This document shows, one piece after another, positions 15,694-27,210 of a DNA stretch of 64,000 nucleotides (position 1 is the first letter of the stretch; every line of letters starts with the position of its first letter). The stretch is from Actinoplanes siamensis (GTDB lineage Bacteria > Actinomycetota > Actinomycetes > Mycobacteriales > Micromonosporaceae). The stretch is from contig NZ_BOMW01000068.1 of the NCBI RefSeq assembly GCF_016862395.1, positions 1-64,000 of the forward strand, written 5' to 3'. The translations under genes and the position numbers were made by a program. The notes under the pieces were generated by a model. That model searched no databases, was not told the origin of the DNA, and was given only the letters and a program-made list of their open reading frames with translations.

Positions 15694-18207
15694 CTAGTCC
15701 TGTTCGTCAGGCTCGTCGGCATTGCGAGCAAGCGCCACGATGGTTACACCTTCTGGGAGGTCCATCAGCTTGACCCCCATTGTGTTCCGATCCCGTGTGC
15801 GCCGTACAGGCTTCACGGGAGTCCGGATGACACCACCATTGCTGGTGATGGCAAACAGTTCATCCTCCGGGCTGATCACCAGAGCGCCGACAAGTCCACC
15901 ACGACGTTCAGTGATCTTCGCGGTGAGCACCCCCTTGCCGCCGCGCCCCTGTACCGGATACTCCTCGATCGGCGTCCGCTTCGCATACCCACCGTCGGTG
16001 GCAACCAACACATCCATGCCCTCGCGAACCACCTCCATGGCGAGGAGCTCGTCGTTGTCGCCGAAACGCATGCCGATCACACCGGACGTCGCCCGTCCCA
16101 TCGGCCGCAGCGCCTCGTCCGTCGCGTTGAAGCGGATGGCCTGGGCGTGCTTGGACACGAGGAGGAGGTCGTCCTCCGGGGCCACCAGAGCCGCGCCCAC
16201 CAATTCGTCATCCTCCCGCAGGTTGATGGCGATAATGCCACCGCTGCGGTTGGAGTCAAATTCGTCCAGGCGGGTCTTCTTCACCAGACCATTCTTAGTG
16301 GCGAGCACAAGGTGGGGCGCGACCTGGTAATTCGGGATCTGGATGACCTGCGCGATGTGCTCGTCCGGCTGGAAGGCCAGCAGGTTGGCGACGTGCTGGC
16401 CCTTCGCCACCCGGTTCGCCTCGGGCAGTTCGTAGGCCTTCGCCCGATACACCCGGCCCTTGTTCGTGAAGAACAGCATCCAGTCGTGCGTCGAGATCAC
16501 GAAGAAGTGCGAGACGATGTCGTCCTGACGCAGGGTCGCACCGCTCACGCCCTTGCCGCCGCGCTTCTGCGATCGATACATGTCGACCTTCGTGCGCTTG
16601 GCGTAACCAGTCCGTGTGATGGTTACCACAACGTCCTCGCGCGCGATGAGGTCCTCCATGGAGACCTCGCCGTCGAACGGGATGATCTGGGTCCGCCGGT
16701 CGTCCCCGAACTTCTGCACGATCTCGCCGAGCTCCTCGGAGATGATCGCCCGCTGCCGCTCCGGCTTCGCCAGGATGTCCTTGAAGTCGGCGATCTCCAG
16801 CTCGATCTTCGCCAGCTCGTCGACGATCCGCTGCCGCTCCAGGGCGGCCAGGCGGCGCAGCTGCATGTCCAGGATCGCGGTGGCCTGGATCTCGTCGACG
16901 TCGAGCAGCGTCATCAGGCCCTGGCGCGAGTCCTCGACCGTGGGCGAACGCCGGATCAGAGCGATCACCTCGTCGAGCATGTCCAGCGCCTTGGCCAGAC
17001 CGCGCAGGATGTGCGCCCGCTCCTCGGCCTTGCGCAGGCGGTACGCGGTCCGCCGGCGGATGACTTCGATCTGGTGCTCGACGTAGTACCTGATGAACTG
17101 GGCCAGGTTCAGCGTGCGCGGCACACCGTCGACCAGCGCCAGCATGTTGGCGCCGAACGTCTCCTGAAGCTGGGTGTGCTTGTAGAGGTTGTTCAGCACC
17201 ACCTTGGCGACCGCGTCGCGCTTGAGCACCAGGATCAGCCGCATGCCGGTGCGGCCGGACGACTCGTCGCGGATGTCCGCGATGCCGGTGAGCTTGCCCT
17301 CCTTGACCAGCTCCGCGACCCGCTCGGCGAGGTTGTCCGGGTTCACCTGGTACGGCAGCTCGGTCACCACGAGGCACGGCCGACCCCGCTGGTCCTCCTC
17401 GACCTCGACCACCGCGCGCATCCGGATCGAGCCACGACCGGTCCGGTACGCGTCCTGGATCGCCTGCTGCCCGACGATCAGGCCGTAGGTGGGGAAGTCC
17501 GGTCCCTTGACGATCTCGAGCAACGCTTCGAGGGTGGTCGCCTCGTCCGCGTCGATGTTGTCCAGACACCACTGGACGGCGGCCCCGATCTCCCGCAGAT
17601 TGTGCGGCGGGATCTTGGTCGCCATCCCGACCGCGATGCCCTCGGAGCCGTTGACCAGCAGGTTCGGGAAGCGGGCCGGCAGGATCGTCGGCTCTCTGGT
17701 GCGGCCGTCGTAGTTGTCCTGCATGTCGACGGTGTCCTCGTCGATGTCCCGCAGCATCTCCATCGCCAGCGGGGACAGCTTCGACTCGGTGTACCGCATG
17801 GCGGCCGGCGGATCGTTGCCCGGCGAGCCGAAGTTGCCGTTGCCGTCGATCAGCGGGTACCGCAGCGACCACTGCTGGCCCATCCGGACCAGGGCGTCGT
17901 AGATCGACGAGTCGCCGTGCGGGTGGTAGTTGCCCATCACGTCGCCGACCACGCGCGCGCACTTCACGTACCCACGGTCGGGCCGGAATCCGGAGTCGTA
18001 CATCGCGTAAAGGATCTTGCGGTGCACCGGCTTCAGGCCGTCCCGCACGTCGGGCAGGGCGCGGCCGACGATCACGCTCATCGCGTAGTCGAGGTACGAG
18101 CGCTGCATCTCGACCTCGAGACCCACCGGCTCGACGCGCTGGCTCACGCCGCCACCGGTCTCCTCCGGAATCGCGTCGCCGTCAGGGGGTTCGGGAATGT
18201 CAGTCAC
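15694..18207 (-). CDS. gyrA: DNA gyrase subunit A
   Basis: 837 residues, full length. It forms the A2B2 gyrase that adds negative supercoils. The catalytic Tyr lies in AAMRYTESKL. The quinolone region reads HPHGDSSIYDALVRMGQQW, with Ser at the position of E. coli Ser83 and Asp at that of Asp87, so no resistance change is seen. The GyrA box QKRGGKG starts the C-terminal DNA-wrapping domain. It lies 116 bases after gyrB, with a DnaA box in the gap. Confidence 0.98.
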   Translation of the reverse strand: MTDIPEPPDGDAIPEETGGGVSQRVEPVGLEVEMQRSYLDYAMSVIVGRALPDVRDGLKPVHRKILYAMYDSGFRPDRGYVKCARVVGDVMGNYHPHGDSSIYDALVRMGQQWSLRYPLIDGNGNFGSPGNDPPAAMRYTESKLSPLAMEMLRDIDEDTVDMQDNYDGRTREPTILPARFPNLLVNGSEGIAVGMATKIPPHNLREIGAAVQWCLDNIDADEATTLEALLEIVKGPDFPTYGLIVGQQAIQDAYRTGRGSIRMRAVVEVEEDQRGRPCLVVTELPYQVNPDNLAERVAELVKEGKLTGIADIRDESSGRTGMRLILVLKRDAVAKVVLNNLYKHTQLQETFGANMLALVDGVPRTLNLAQFIRYYVEHQIEVIRRRTAYRLRKAEERAHILRGLAKALDMLDEVIALIRRSPTVEDSRQGLMTLLDVDEIQATAILDMQLRRLAALERQRIVDELAKIELEIADFKDILAKPERQRAIISEELGEIVQKFGDDRRTQIIPFDGEVSMEDLIAREDVVVTITRTGYAKRTKVDMYRSQKRGGKGVSGATLRQDDIVSHFFVISTHDWMLFFTNKGRVYRAKAYELPEANRVAKGQHVANLLAFQPDEHIAQVIQIPNYQVAPHLVLATKNGLVKKTRLDEFDSNRSGGIIAINLREDDELVGAALVAPEDDLLLVSKHAQAIRFNATDEALRPMGRATSGVIGMRFGDNDELLAMEVVREGMDVLVATDGGYAKRTPIEEYPVQGRGGKGVLTAKITERRGGLVGALVISPEDELFAITSNGGVIRTPVKPVRRTRDRNTMGVKLMDLPEGVTIVALARNADEPDEQD

Positions 18208-18264
18208 TGTTAACCCTTACTCAAGGTGAAGCCAGACAAATTCGGCCAAAGGCCCGCGAAATGC

Positions 18265-18273
18265 TGTGGATAA
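18265..18273 (-). promoter_or_regulatory. DnaA box between gyrB and gyrA
   Basis: TGTGGATAA is a perfect minus-strand TTATCCACA. A weaker match, TTGTGGAAA, follows at 18275. It may let DnaA affect gyrA transcription (inference). Confidence 0.65.
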
Positions 18274-18323
18274 CGTTGTGGAAAGAGGCCCAGCTCTGTG
18301 GACACGTGACCACCTGCCGGTCA

Positions 18324-20276
<1,953 letters not shown>

Positions 20277-20805
20277 CCTCGGCCGCTTTCTCGCACTGGA
20301 CCCGGTGAGGCCCCGCACGGGGTTGGCGAGCGTCAAGCAGCGATCGGCGCGCACGATGCACCGGTTGATGACACCGCGGAAGCAGCGGACCACCGGTGGA
20401 GCCGTGCACGCCGGTCGCCGCGGACAACCCGCGGATCGTGATCGGCTGGAAAAACCGCGTAGCGTGACGAAGGTGGCTGCGTGTAACAGCCCCGCCACCG
20501 TCAAGCACAGTTTTCCCGGTCGCTGTCGATTCTACTCCGCTGAAGCGAGTTGGCGAGGGTGCGGCACCCCTTCCGGGGGCCTGAGGCTTCCATAGCGCGA
20601 TTCAGCCTGCCTCCCACGTCTCCCCCCACACGGAACCTTCGTCCCGCACAACGGCAAACGCTGTGGCCGGGCGCGCCTGCCGGACCCGGCCCGCACTCAC
20701 TGCCACACTGCCTGTCAACGGCAGGCGCCGGTGTCGTAACCTCGCCCGCGCGGGCCGTGCATGGCCGAACGGACCGCATGGTCAGGTCGAGGAAGGGTTG
20801 CCCCG
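20277..20805. other. Divergent promoter region of gyrB
   Basis: About 530 bases with no gene that can be supported. It separates gyrB from the rightward hypothetical gene and must hold both promoters. No clear inverted repeat or DnaA box was found. Confidence 0.5.
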
Positions 20806-21372
20806 ATGGCGCACGACAAGGGCCTGGACAACGTCGCGGTGCACTGGCCGCGGACGAACCAGTACTACGACCCGGTGGCTCCCGCCGAGTTCGTCGACTT
20901 CGGCGCGATCGCCGACGCCCCGGAGATCGCCGCGCCCACCGGTGCGCTCGCGCTGCACATCGCCAAGACCGGCACGGTCCGCGCCACGGCGTACACGGAG
21001 CTGGTCGACCTGTTGCTCGGCCTGGAAGGTGTGCTCTACGCCACCGACGCCGCCGCCGAGGACGAGGACCCGGTGATCGACCCGGACGGCTGCGCCTGGA
21101 TCGCCGGCGGTTTGGAGCGCTTCGTCGAGGGCCACGACAAGTTCGGCGACCTGGTCACCTTCGACACGGTGGCCGAGGTGATGCGCACCGCGATCGCCGG
21201 CGGCCGCCTCGCCGAGCAGCAGCTGCGCTGGCTCGACCATCGGCTGGCGGCGCTGCGCGACGACGCCGGCAACGCCCCGCACTGGAGCTTCGCCCGCACC
21301 GAGCTCGCGGTCCTGGCCGGTTTCTACCGCCGCTGCGCGGAGCGCGGCTTCGCCGTCTTCGCCGACTACTGA
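20806..21372 (+). CDS. Conserved-looking hypothetical protein
   Basis: 188 residues from ATG 20806, with GGAAGGG 9 bases upstream; an ATG 45 bases earlier lacks a site. The protein is soluble and acidic with no signal or membrane segment (MAHDKGLDNVAVHWPRTNQY at the start). No family recognised. Codon use is that of real genes here. It is isolated, pointing toward a convergent membrane-protein gene. Confidence 0.75.
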   Translation: MAHDKGLDNVAVHWPRTNQYYDPVAPAEFVDFGAIADAPEIAAPTGALALHIAKTGTVRATAYTELVDLLLGLEGVLYATDAAAEDEDPVIDPDGCAWIAGGLERFVEGHDKFGDLVTFDTVAEVMRTAIAGGRLAEQQLRWLDHRLAALRDDAGNAPHWSFARTELAVLAGFYRRCAERGFAVFADY

Positions 21373-21478
21373 TCAGCGCTCCGCGGCTTGCTGAGAAGGT
21401 TCCGTGGATCGCCCATCACGGCTTCGCGGCTCGCTGACAGGCCGTTTCCGGTCACCCCGGCCGAACTGAGGATCAAAT

Positions 21479-21847
21479 TCAGGAGCCGGATGTCCTATGT
21501 GGGCTTCTGGTCCAGGCCGCCGCTCCCGCGGGGGCCGGGCGCGGCGATCTGGCCGCTGGCGCGTCCAGAACGATCGCCGCACCCTTCTTTGTGCGTGGGT
21601 GGTTGCGCTCAAACCGTCCGTCACCTGCGTCGGAGTCCACCGGCGCACGGTCGTGCCCGCGGCCCAGCCACCACATCTCGACGACGATGACCAGCAGCAG
21701 CAGTCCGGCGCCGGCCCCCAGGAACAGCGACCACCGCATCCCGTCGCGGACCGAGCCACCGGACGCCGCCGCCCAGGCCGGACTGGCCGCGGCCGCGATG
21801 ACACCGGGCACGAGCAGCAGAAGTACCAGCAATCGCCGTAGGGCCAT
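21479..21847 (-). CDS. Small signal-anchored hypothetical protein
   Basis: 122 residues from ATG 21847. It has a signal peptide (RRLLVLLLLVPGVIAAAASP, cleavage after AWA), then a second helix SLFLGAGAGLLLLVIVVEMW, and an Arg/Pro/Ala-rich polar tail. A type I membrane protein with a cytoplasmic tail is likely. No family recognised. It is 149 bases downstream of dciA on the same strand. Confidence 0.65.
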   Translation of the reverse strand: MALRRLLVLLLLVPGVIAAAASPAWAAASGGSVRDGMRWSLFLGAGAGLLLLVIVVEMWWLGRGHDRAPVDSDAGDGRFERNHPRTKKGAAIVLDAPAARSPRPAPAGAAAWTRSPHRTSGS

Positions 21848-21996
21848 GCCCGTTACGACGCTCGCCGGCGCCGATCGGTTGCACGGGCGGCCAAAGATCC
21901 GGATATGTCCCCCAGGGACACCCGGATACCGACCACCCTGGTCAACCAGTTGTAGGCGCCCCGCAACAGTAGGTATGCCGCGCAAGGCCAAGCGGC

Positions 21997-22737
21997 TCAG
22001 CCGTAGGTGTCGCGCGGGCCACGGCCCTGGACCCGGCGCGGGCCACGGCTCCACGACGGCGCCGCCGGGCCGTGGATGTTCAGCCGGGTGACGACGTTGT
22101 GCCCCACCTCGCCGGCGATCTGCTTGAGCAGCTGCCCGGTCAGCATCCGCAGCTGAGTGGCCCACGCGGTGGACTCCGCCTCCACGGTGAGCACCCCGGC
22201 GTCGAGCTTGACCGGCCGGCTGTGCGCGGCGACGTCCGGCCCGACCACCTTCTCCCACGAGCCGAGCACGGTCGCCTCGGCCGTGGGCCGCTCCCAGCCG
22301 CGCGCCTTCATCAGGCGCTGCAGCACCGCCCCGAACAGCTGGGGATCCCGCGGATCCGGCCCAGGACCGGAGTACCCGCGCAGCCGTTTCTCGCCGCCGC
22401 CCGCGCCACCGCGCCGCCGGGGCTGCCGAGCCGCCTCCCGTCGCTTCGCCAGCGCCGCGTCCAGCACGGCGCGGGCCAGCTCCGGCCCAGCCTTGGCCGC
22501 CCCGGCTCCGGCCACGTCGGCACCGCCCGCGTTCGGACCGGCGCCGCCGCCGGCAGCACCCGCACCGGCGTCGGGGCCGGCACCGAGCGTGCGGCCGGCG
22601 GGGCCGACGCCCGCGGCGTTCGACCGAGCACCGCTCCCGGTGGCGTCCCCGCCGGCGCGACGAGCGTTCACGCCACCGGCACGACCGCCACGTGGCGCGT
22701 CAGGTCCCGGCGACTGCCGATCGTCCGGCCCGCTCAT
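21997..22737 (-). CDS. dciA: DciA/DUF721-family helicase-loader protein
   Basis: 246 residues. The N-terminal ~110 are Gly/Ala-rich and disordered. The DUF721 domain follows (DPQLFGAVLQRLMKARGW, then VLGSWEKVVGPDVAAHSRPV and TVEAESTAWATQLRMLTGQL). DciA interacts with the replicative helicase DnaB in bacteria lacking DnaC. Its place between recF and gyrB is the standard actinobacterial arrangement. The 252-base gap to recF contains a DnaA box. Confidence 0.88.
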   Translation of the reverse strand: MSGPDDRQSPGPDAPRGGRAGGVNARRAGGDATGSGARSNAAGVGPAGRTLGAGPDAGAGAAGGGAGPNAGGADVAGAGAAKAGPELARAVLDAALAKRREAARQPRRRGGAGGGEKRLRGYSGPGPDPRDPQLFGAVLQRLMKARGWERPTAEATVLGSWEKVVGPDVAAHSRPVKLDAGVLTVEAESTAWATQLRMLTGQLLKQIAGEVGHNVVTRLNIHGPAAPSWSRGPRRVQGRGPRDTYG

Positions 22738-22749
22738 TCCGCCACCCCC

Positions 22750-22758
22750 TGTGGATAA
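22750..22758 (-). promoter_or_regulatory. DnaA box upstream of dciA
   Basis: TGTGGATAA, a perfect box, is 12 bases upstream of the dciA start codon. Two weaker TCCACA motifs lie near 22960-22975. DnaA control of dciA or recF is possible. Confidence 0.6.
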
Positions 22759-22989
22759 CCACGGTTCCGCCCGCTGGCTGACGACCCGTCAACAGGCGCG
22801 CGAGCCCGGCCAGACCCGCCAACCTACACCCGACCCGGCGCGGGGCCGCCCGAACCGCTCCACGGCGCGCTGAGCCCGCGGGAACGGCAACGTGATCATG
22901 TGCCGTTCGCCGGCTCGTCCGTACCATCGATGGCAATTGCGGGCAAAGCCCGTGGTTCTCCACAAACCATCCACAGGCGGTCTCCGCGG

Positions 22990-24120
22990 TCAGAGCGCAC
23001 GACGCACCGCCCCGGCGGTGACGTCGAAGCGCGCGCCGCGCAGCGCCGCCGGCACGTCCTCCGGCACCGCGCACGTCACCAGCAGCTGGGCGGCGTCGGA
23101 CACCAGCGCCGCGAGCCGGTCACGCCGCCCGGCGTCCAGTTCCGCGAACACGTCGTCCAGCACCAGCACCGGCTCGATCCCGTCCGACCGCAACAGGTCG
23201 TACGCCGCGAGCCGCAGCGCCAGCGCGAACGACCACGACTCCCCGTGGCTCGCGTACCCCTTGGCCGGCAGCTCGCCCAGCGACAGCGCGAGGTCGTCCC
23301 GGTGCGGCCCGACCAGCGTCGTGCCGCGTTCGATCTCGGCCGGACGCCGCTCCCGCATCCGCTCCAGCAACGCCGCCTCGAGGGCCGGACGGTCGGCCGG
23401 CACGTCCTCGCCGAGCCGCGACGCGTACGCGATCGACGCCGCCGACTTCCCGGCCGCCACCGCGTCGTACGCCTTGGTCAGGTGCGGTCCCAGGGCCGCC
23501 GCCAGCTCCAGCCGGCCGGCCAGCAGCTCCGCCCCGTGATGGGCCAGGTGCTGATCCCAGACGGCCAGCGTCGACAGGTCCTGGCCGCGTGTCCCGCCCA
23601 CCTTGCGGGTCAGGTACGCCGTCCGCAGCAACGCGTTGCGCTGCTTGACCACCCGGTCGTAGTCGGCGCGCACCCCGGCATACCGCGGTTGCCGGGCGAC
23701 CAGCAGGTCGTCCAGATAGCGGCGCCGCTCGGACGGATCACCGCGGACCAGTTCCAGGTCCTCCGGGGCGAAGAGCACCATCCGCAGCGCGCCGAGCACC
23801 TCGCGCGGGCGCCGCACCGGCGACCGGTTGAGCCGGGCCCGGTTCGCCCGGCCCGGCACGATCTCCAGCTCGACCAGCAGCTCGCGGCCATCGTGGACGA
23901 TTGCGCACCGGATCACCGCCGAGGCCGCGCCGAAGCGGACCAGCGGAGCGTCGGTGGCCACCCGGTGACTGTCCAGTGTGGCCACGTAGCCGAGCGCCTC
24001 GATGAGGTTGGTCTTGCCCATGCCGTTCTGCCCGACCAGCACGGACACGCCGGGATCGAGATCGACAGCCACCCGCTCGTAGGAACGGAAGTCGACGAGC
24101 TCGACCCGGCGTACATGCAT
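22990..24120 (-). CDS. recF: DNA replication and repair protein RecF
   Basis: 376 residues. It is an SMC-like ATPase that helps load RecA at gaps. The Walker A motif GQNGMGKT is at 30-37, the signature segment LVGPHRDDLALSLG lies toward the C-terminus, and Walker B reads PVLVLDDVFAELD. The ATG at 24120 follows the gnd stop by 3 bases, so the two are cotranscribed. Confidence 0.96.
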   Translation of the reverse strand: MHVRRVELVDFRSYERVAVDLDPGVSVLVGQNGMGKTNLIEALGYVATLDSHRVATDAPLVRFGAASAVIRCAIVHDGRELLVELEIVPGRANRARLNRSPVRRPREVLGALRMVLFAPEDLELVRGDPSERRRYLDDLLVARQPRYAGVRADYDRVVKQRNALLRTAYLTRKVGGTRGQDLSTLAVWDQHLAHHGAELLAGRLELAAALGPHLTKAYDAVAAGKSAASIAYASRLGEDVPADRPALEAALLERMRERRPAEIERGTTLVGPHRDDLALSLGELPAKGYASHGESWSFALALRLAAYDLLRSDGIEPVLVLDDVFAELDAGRRDRLAALVSDAAQLLVTCAVPEDVPAALRGARFDVTAGAVRRAL

Positions 24121-24123
24121 GGA

Positions 24124-24996
24124 TCAGCGCTTGACGGCGTGGCCGCCGAACTGGTTGCGCAGCGCCGCGACGGCCTTCATCGCCGGCGAGTCGTCCTGCC
24201 GGGACGCGAAGCGGGCGAACAGCGACGCGGAGATGACGTGCGCCGGCACGGCGAGGCGGACCGCCTCGTCGACCGTCCACCGGCCCTCGCCGGTGTCCTC
24301 CGCGTAGCCCCGGATGTTCGCCAGCTTCGGGTCCTCGTCCAGGGCGCGGTCCAGCAGGTCGAGCAGCCACGACTTGACGACGCTGCCCTCCCGCCAGCTC
24401 TTGATCACGGCCGGCACGTTCTCCACCAGCTCGGAGGCCTCGAGGATCTCGAAGCCCTCGGCGTACGCGTGCATCAGGCCGTACTCGATGCCGTTGTGCA
24501 CCATCTTCGCGTAGTGACCGGCGCCGTGGGTGCCGGCGTGCGCGAAACCGAACTGGCCGGCCGGCTTGAGCGCGTCGAAAATCGGCCGGCAGTGCTCCAC
24601 GATCTCGGCGTCGCCGCCGACCATCAGCGCGTACCCGTTGGTGAAGCCCCAGATGCCGCCGGAGACCCCGACGTCCAGGTAGTGGATGCCCTTCGGCTTC
24701 AACCGGTCGGCACGCGGCTGGTCGTCGGTGAACTTGGAGTTGCCGCCGTCGATGATGATGTCGCCCTCGGAGAGCAGCCCCGCGAGCTCGTCGATGGTGT
24801 CCTCGGTGATCTTGCCAGCCGGCACCATGGTCCAGACGACGCGCGGAGCGGCCAGCTTCTCCACCAGCTCGGCCAGGTTGGCGACGTCGGTCTTGTCCGC
24901 GTTGTGGTCGAATCCGACAACTTCGTGGCCCGCGGCACGCAGTCGTTCCCGCATGTTGCCACCCATTCGGCCGAGACCGATCAGGCCGAGTTGCAT
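24124..24996 (-). CDS. gnd: 6-phosphogluconate dehydrogenase, decarboxylating, short form
   Basis: 290 residues, the short YqeC/GntZ-type enzyme. The N-terminal Rossmann motif GLIGLGRMGGNM binds the cofactor. DGGNSKFTDD and DVGVSGGIWGF bind substrate, and KMVHNGIEYGLMHAYAEG holds the catalytic Lys. It converts 6-phosphogluconate to ribulose 5-phosphate. Its insertion between dnaN and recF is a common actinobacterial arrangement. Confidence 0.94.
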   Translation of the reverse strand: MQLGLIGLGRMGGNMRERLRAAGHEVVGFDHNADKTDVANLAELVEKLAAPRVVWTMVPAGKITEDTIDELAGLLSEGDIIIDGGNSKFTDDQPRADRLKPKGIHYLDVGVSGGIWGFTNGYALMVGGDAEIVEHCRPIFDALKPAGQFGFAHAGTHGAGHYAKMVHNGIEYGLMHAYAEGFEILEASELVENVPAVIKSWREGSVVKSWLLDLLDRALDEDPKLANIRGYAEDTGEGRWTVDEAVRLAVPAHVISASLFARFASRQDDSPAMKAVAALRNQFGGHAVKR

Positions 24997-25035
24997 GGTG
25001 TTCCCCCTAGAAGTGCGAATGTTCCTCGCTCAGTA

Positions 25036-26169
25036 TCAGCGCGTTACCCGGATCGGCATGATCAGATAGCGGTATCCCGGGATGATTTCGCCACTTTCGC
25101 CAGCGGGGGAGATCACAGCCGGCTTGAACGCGTCGACGAAGGAGAGGACCGCGGTGGGGGCGCCGAGGTTCTGCAGGCCGTCGATCAGATACTGCGGGTT
25201 GAAGCCGATGGTCAGCGCCTCACCGGTGAACTCGGCCTCCATGGCCTCGCTGGCGCGCGCCTCCTCGGTGGTGCCGGCCTCGACCACCAGGCCGTCCTCG
25301 CCGAAGCTGAGCAGCACCGGGGTGGTGCGCTCGGCGACCAGCGCGACCCGGCGGACCACCTCGACGAGCGCGGCCACGCCGACCCGTGCCTCGGCGTTGT
25401 GCGAGGCCGGGAAGAGCGAGCGGACCGGCGGATAGTTGGCGCCGTCGAGCAGGCGGCTGGTGGTGCGCCGGGTGCCGCCGGCGAAACCGATCATGCCCTC
25501 GCCGGCGTTGCCCTGGGCCAGCGCCAGGGTGACCGAGCCGCCCAGCGGGCCCAGCGCCTTCGCCGTGTCGTTCAGCGTCTTCGCCGGGACCAGCGCGTTC
25601 AGGCTGATGTCCGGGTCGTCCGGGTTCCACTCGATCTCGCGCATGGCCAGCCTGTACCGGTCGGTGGCCAGCATCGCCATGGTCGTGCCGTTCAGCTCCA
25701 GGCGGACGCCGGTCATCATCGGCAGCGTCTCGTCCCGGCCGGCGGCGATGGCCACCTGCGAGACCGCTGAGGCGAACGTGGCGGCGTCGACGGTGCCCGC
25801 GCTGGACGGCATGTCCGGCAGGGTCGGATAGTCCTCCACCGGCATCGTGGGCAGGGTGAAACGCGCGCTGCCGCAGACCAGCTCCAGGTGCGCGCCGACG
25901 GCGGCGATGTCGACGGGCTTGCCGGGCAGCGCCTTGGTGATCTCGGCGAGCAGGCGCCCGGAGACCAGGGCGGCGCCGTCGGCGTCGGCCTGCACCTCGA
26001 CGGAGACCTGGCTGGAGACCTCGTAGTCGAACCCGGAGACCTGCAGGCGGCCGTCTGTCACTCGCAGCAGGACACCGGCGAGCACCGGCACTGACGGCCG
26101 GCTGGGCAGGCTCTTGGCTGTCCACGCCACGGCGTCGGCGAGCGAGTCTCGCTCCACCCGGAACTTCAT
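25036..26169 (-). CDS. dnaN: DNA polymerase III beta sliding clamp
   Basis: 377 residues from ATG 26169, with GGAGG 9 bases upstream. It shows the three-domain clamp fold (MKFRVERDSLADAVAWTAKS at the start, YLIMPIRVTR at the end). The dimeric ring tethers the polymerase to DNA. It lies next to oriC and is transcribed away from it. The gnd gene starts 39 bases after its stop. Confidence 0.97.
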   Translation of the reverse strand: MKFRVERDSLADAVAWTAKSLPSRPSVPVLAGVLLRVTDGRLQVSGFDYEVSSQVSVEVQADADGAALVSGRLLAEITKALPGKPVDIAAVGAHLELVCGSARFTLPTMPVEDYPTLPDMPSSAGTVDAATFASAVSQVAIAAGRDETLPMMTGVRLELNGTTMAMLATDRYRLAMREIEWNPDDPDISLNALVPAKTLNDTAKALGPLGGSVTLALAQGNAGEGMIGFAGGTRRTTSRLLDGANYPPVRSLFPASHNAEARVGVAALVEVVRRVALVAERTTPVLLSFGEDGLVVEAGTTEEARASEAMEAEFTGEALTIGFNPQYLIDGLQNLGAPTAVLSFVDAFKPAVISPAGESGEIIPGYRYLIMPIRVTR

Positions 26170-26614
26170 GCTGTCCTCCGCGATGCTTCCTCTACGGGGC
26201 GTAGGAGCCCACTGAAACTCTATGGCGCTGACGGTGTTCACGTGTGCCCGACCCCGGGTGCGGCGGGCGGTGCGCGGCAGCGGGCCGGCTCGCCGCACGG
26301 CACTGACCTACCTTGCCTTGCCCGGCTCCGGAAGCGAAGGGCCGCCACCTGCCGGTGTTGACGCTCTTCCGACTGAATTCCGCGACCCGTCGCCGATGGG
26401 CCGGTCCGGAGGTCTGTCACATCTCCGGGCCTGACTGTCTCAACGAGGGGCCGGTGCCCGGAGGCATCGGCGGGATCTGTCCCCCGTCTCTTCCCGGTGG
26501 TCCCTCGACGGGGCGCCGGGCTCAGCGGTGCTGAAGCCTGGCACCGATCCCGCTCGGTGCCAAGTGCTCTCGCACCAGCGGCCTGGAGGCCGAGCCTCCA
26601 GCCCTTCCACAGCG

Positions 26615-27210
26615 TGATGATTGCCTTTTGACTCCTATTAGAGAAATAACTAGTCGTCTTCGTAGGCCCTGTGCACTCTGTGGAGAACTTGCGTTTTGGC
26701 TGGTGAGAAGCTTATCCACCGGTGAATGACCTGTGGGAAACCCGGGTATAACCGGGGGTCTGTGTCCACAGCGAAGGACTTCCACACGGGTTATCCACCG
26801 TTGTCCACCGGCTATCCACCGGTAATCCACTGGGTTTGTCCCCGTCCTGTGGATGACGGTCGGGCCGCCGGCATCCCGTCGTCCACAGATCCTTCAACAG
26901 GTAATCCACACCCGTCCACAGGCAGTTGACTAACTGTCTAACGCTCCGTGTCTGTCCACATCGATTTCCCCAGGAGTTGTCCACATCTGTGGTGAACGGG
27001 GTGAGCGTTGTCCACCGACTGGGGATAACGCCTGTGGATTCCTGTGGACAAGTGTGGAAAACGTTGGCACGAAACGTACCCGTTCTGGCGTTGACAACTT
27101 TGCTCTGGCCGCCCTAAAAAGTTGACATGGAAGGGCATCGATTTAACCAGGTCCGGCCGGATTCTGGGGACAGATCTGTGGACAACCCCGTGTAAAAGCG
27201 GTGGATAACT
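26615..27210. other. oriC: Origin of replication (oriC) in the dnaA-dnaN gap
   Basis: An AT-rich stretch at about 26619-26655 (TTGCCTTTTGACTCCTATTA...) may be the unwinding element. To its right is a dense DnaA-box cluster. Perfect TTGTCCACA sites are at 26977-26985 (plus), 27043-27051 and 27177-27185 (minus). Near matches include 26712-26720, 26791-26799, 26801-26809, 26812-26820, 26902-26910, 26952-26960, 27008-27016, 27033-27041, 27053-27061 and 27200-27208. The position between dnaA and dnaN and the switch of gene orientation nearby support the call. Confidence 0.92.

Noticed and set aside
15694..18207. Quinolone-resistance change in gyrA
   Set aside because: The position equal to E. coli Ser83 is Ser and that equal to Asp87 is Asp; the neighbouring Ser is common variation.
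16147..18213. 688-codon plus-strand frame opposite gyrA
   Set aside because: High-GC antisense shadow with Val/Asp/Leu/Arg-rich noise; gyrA on the other strand is certain.
22700..23074. 124-codon minus-strand frame between recF and dciA
   Set aside because: Overlaps the recF end and the dciA start out of frame and crosses a DnaA box; composition is not protein-like.
22900..25770. 956-codon plus-strand frame across recF, gnd and dnaN
   Set aside because: It spans three clear genes on the opposite strand and has no domain.
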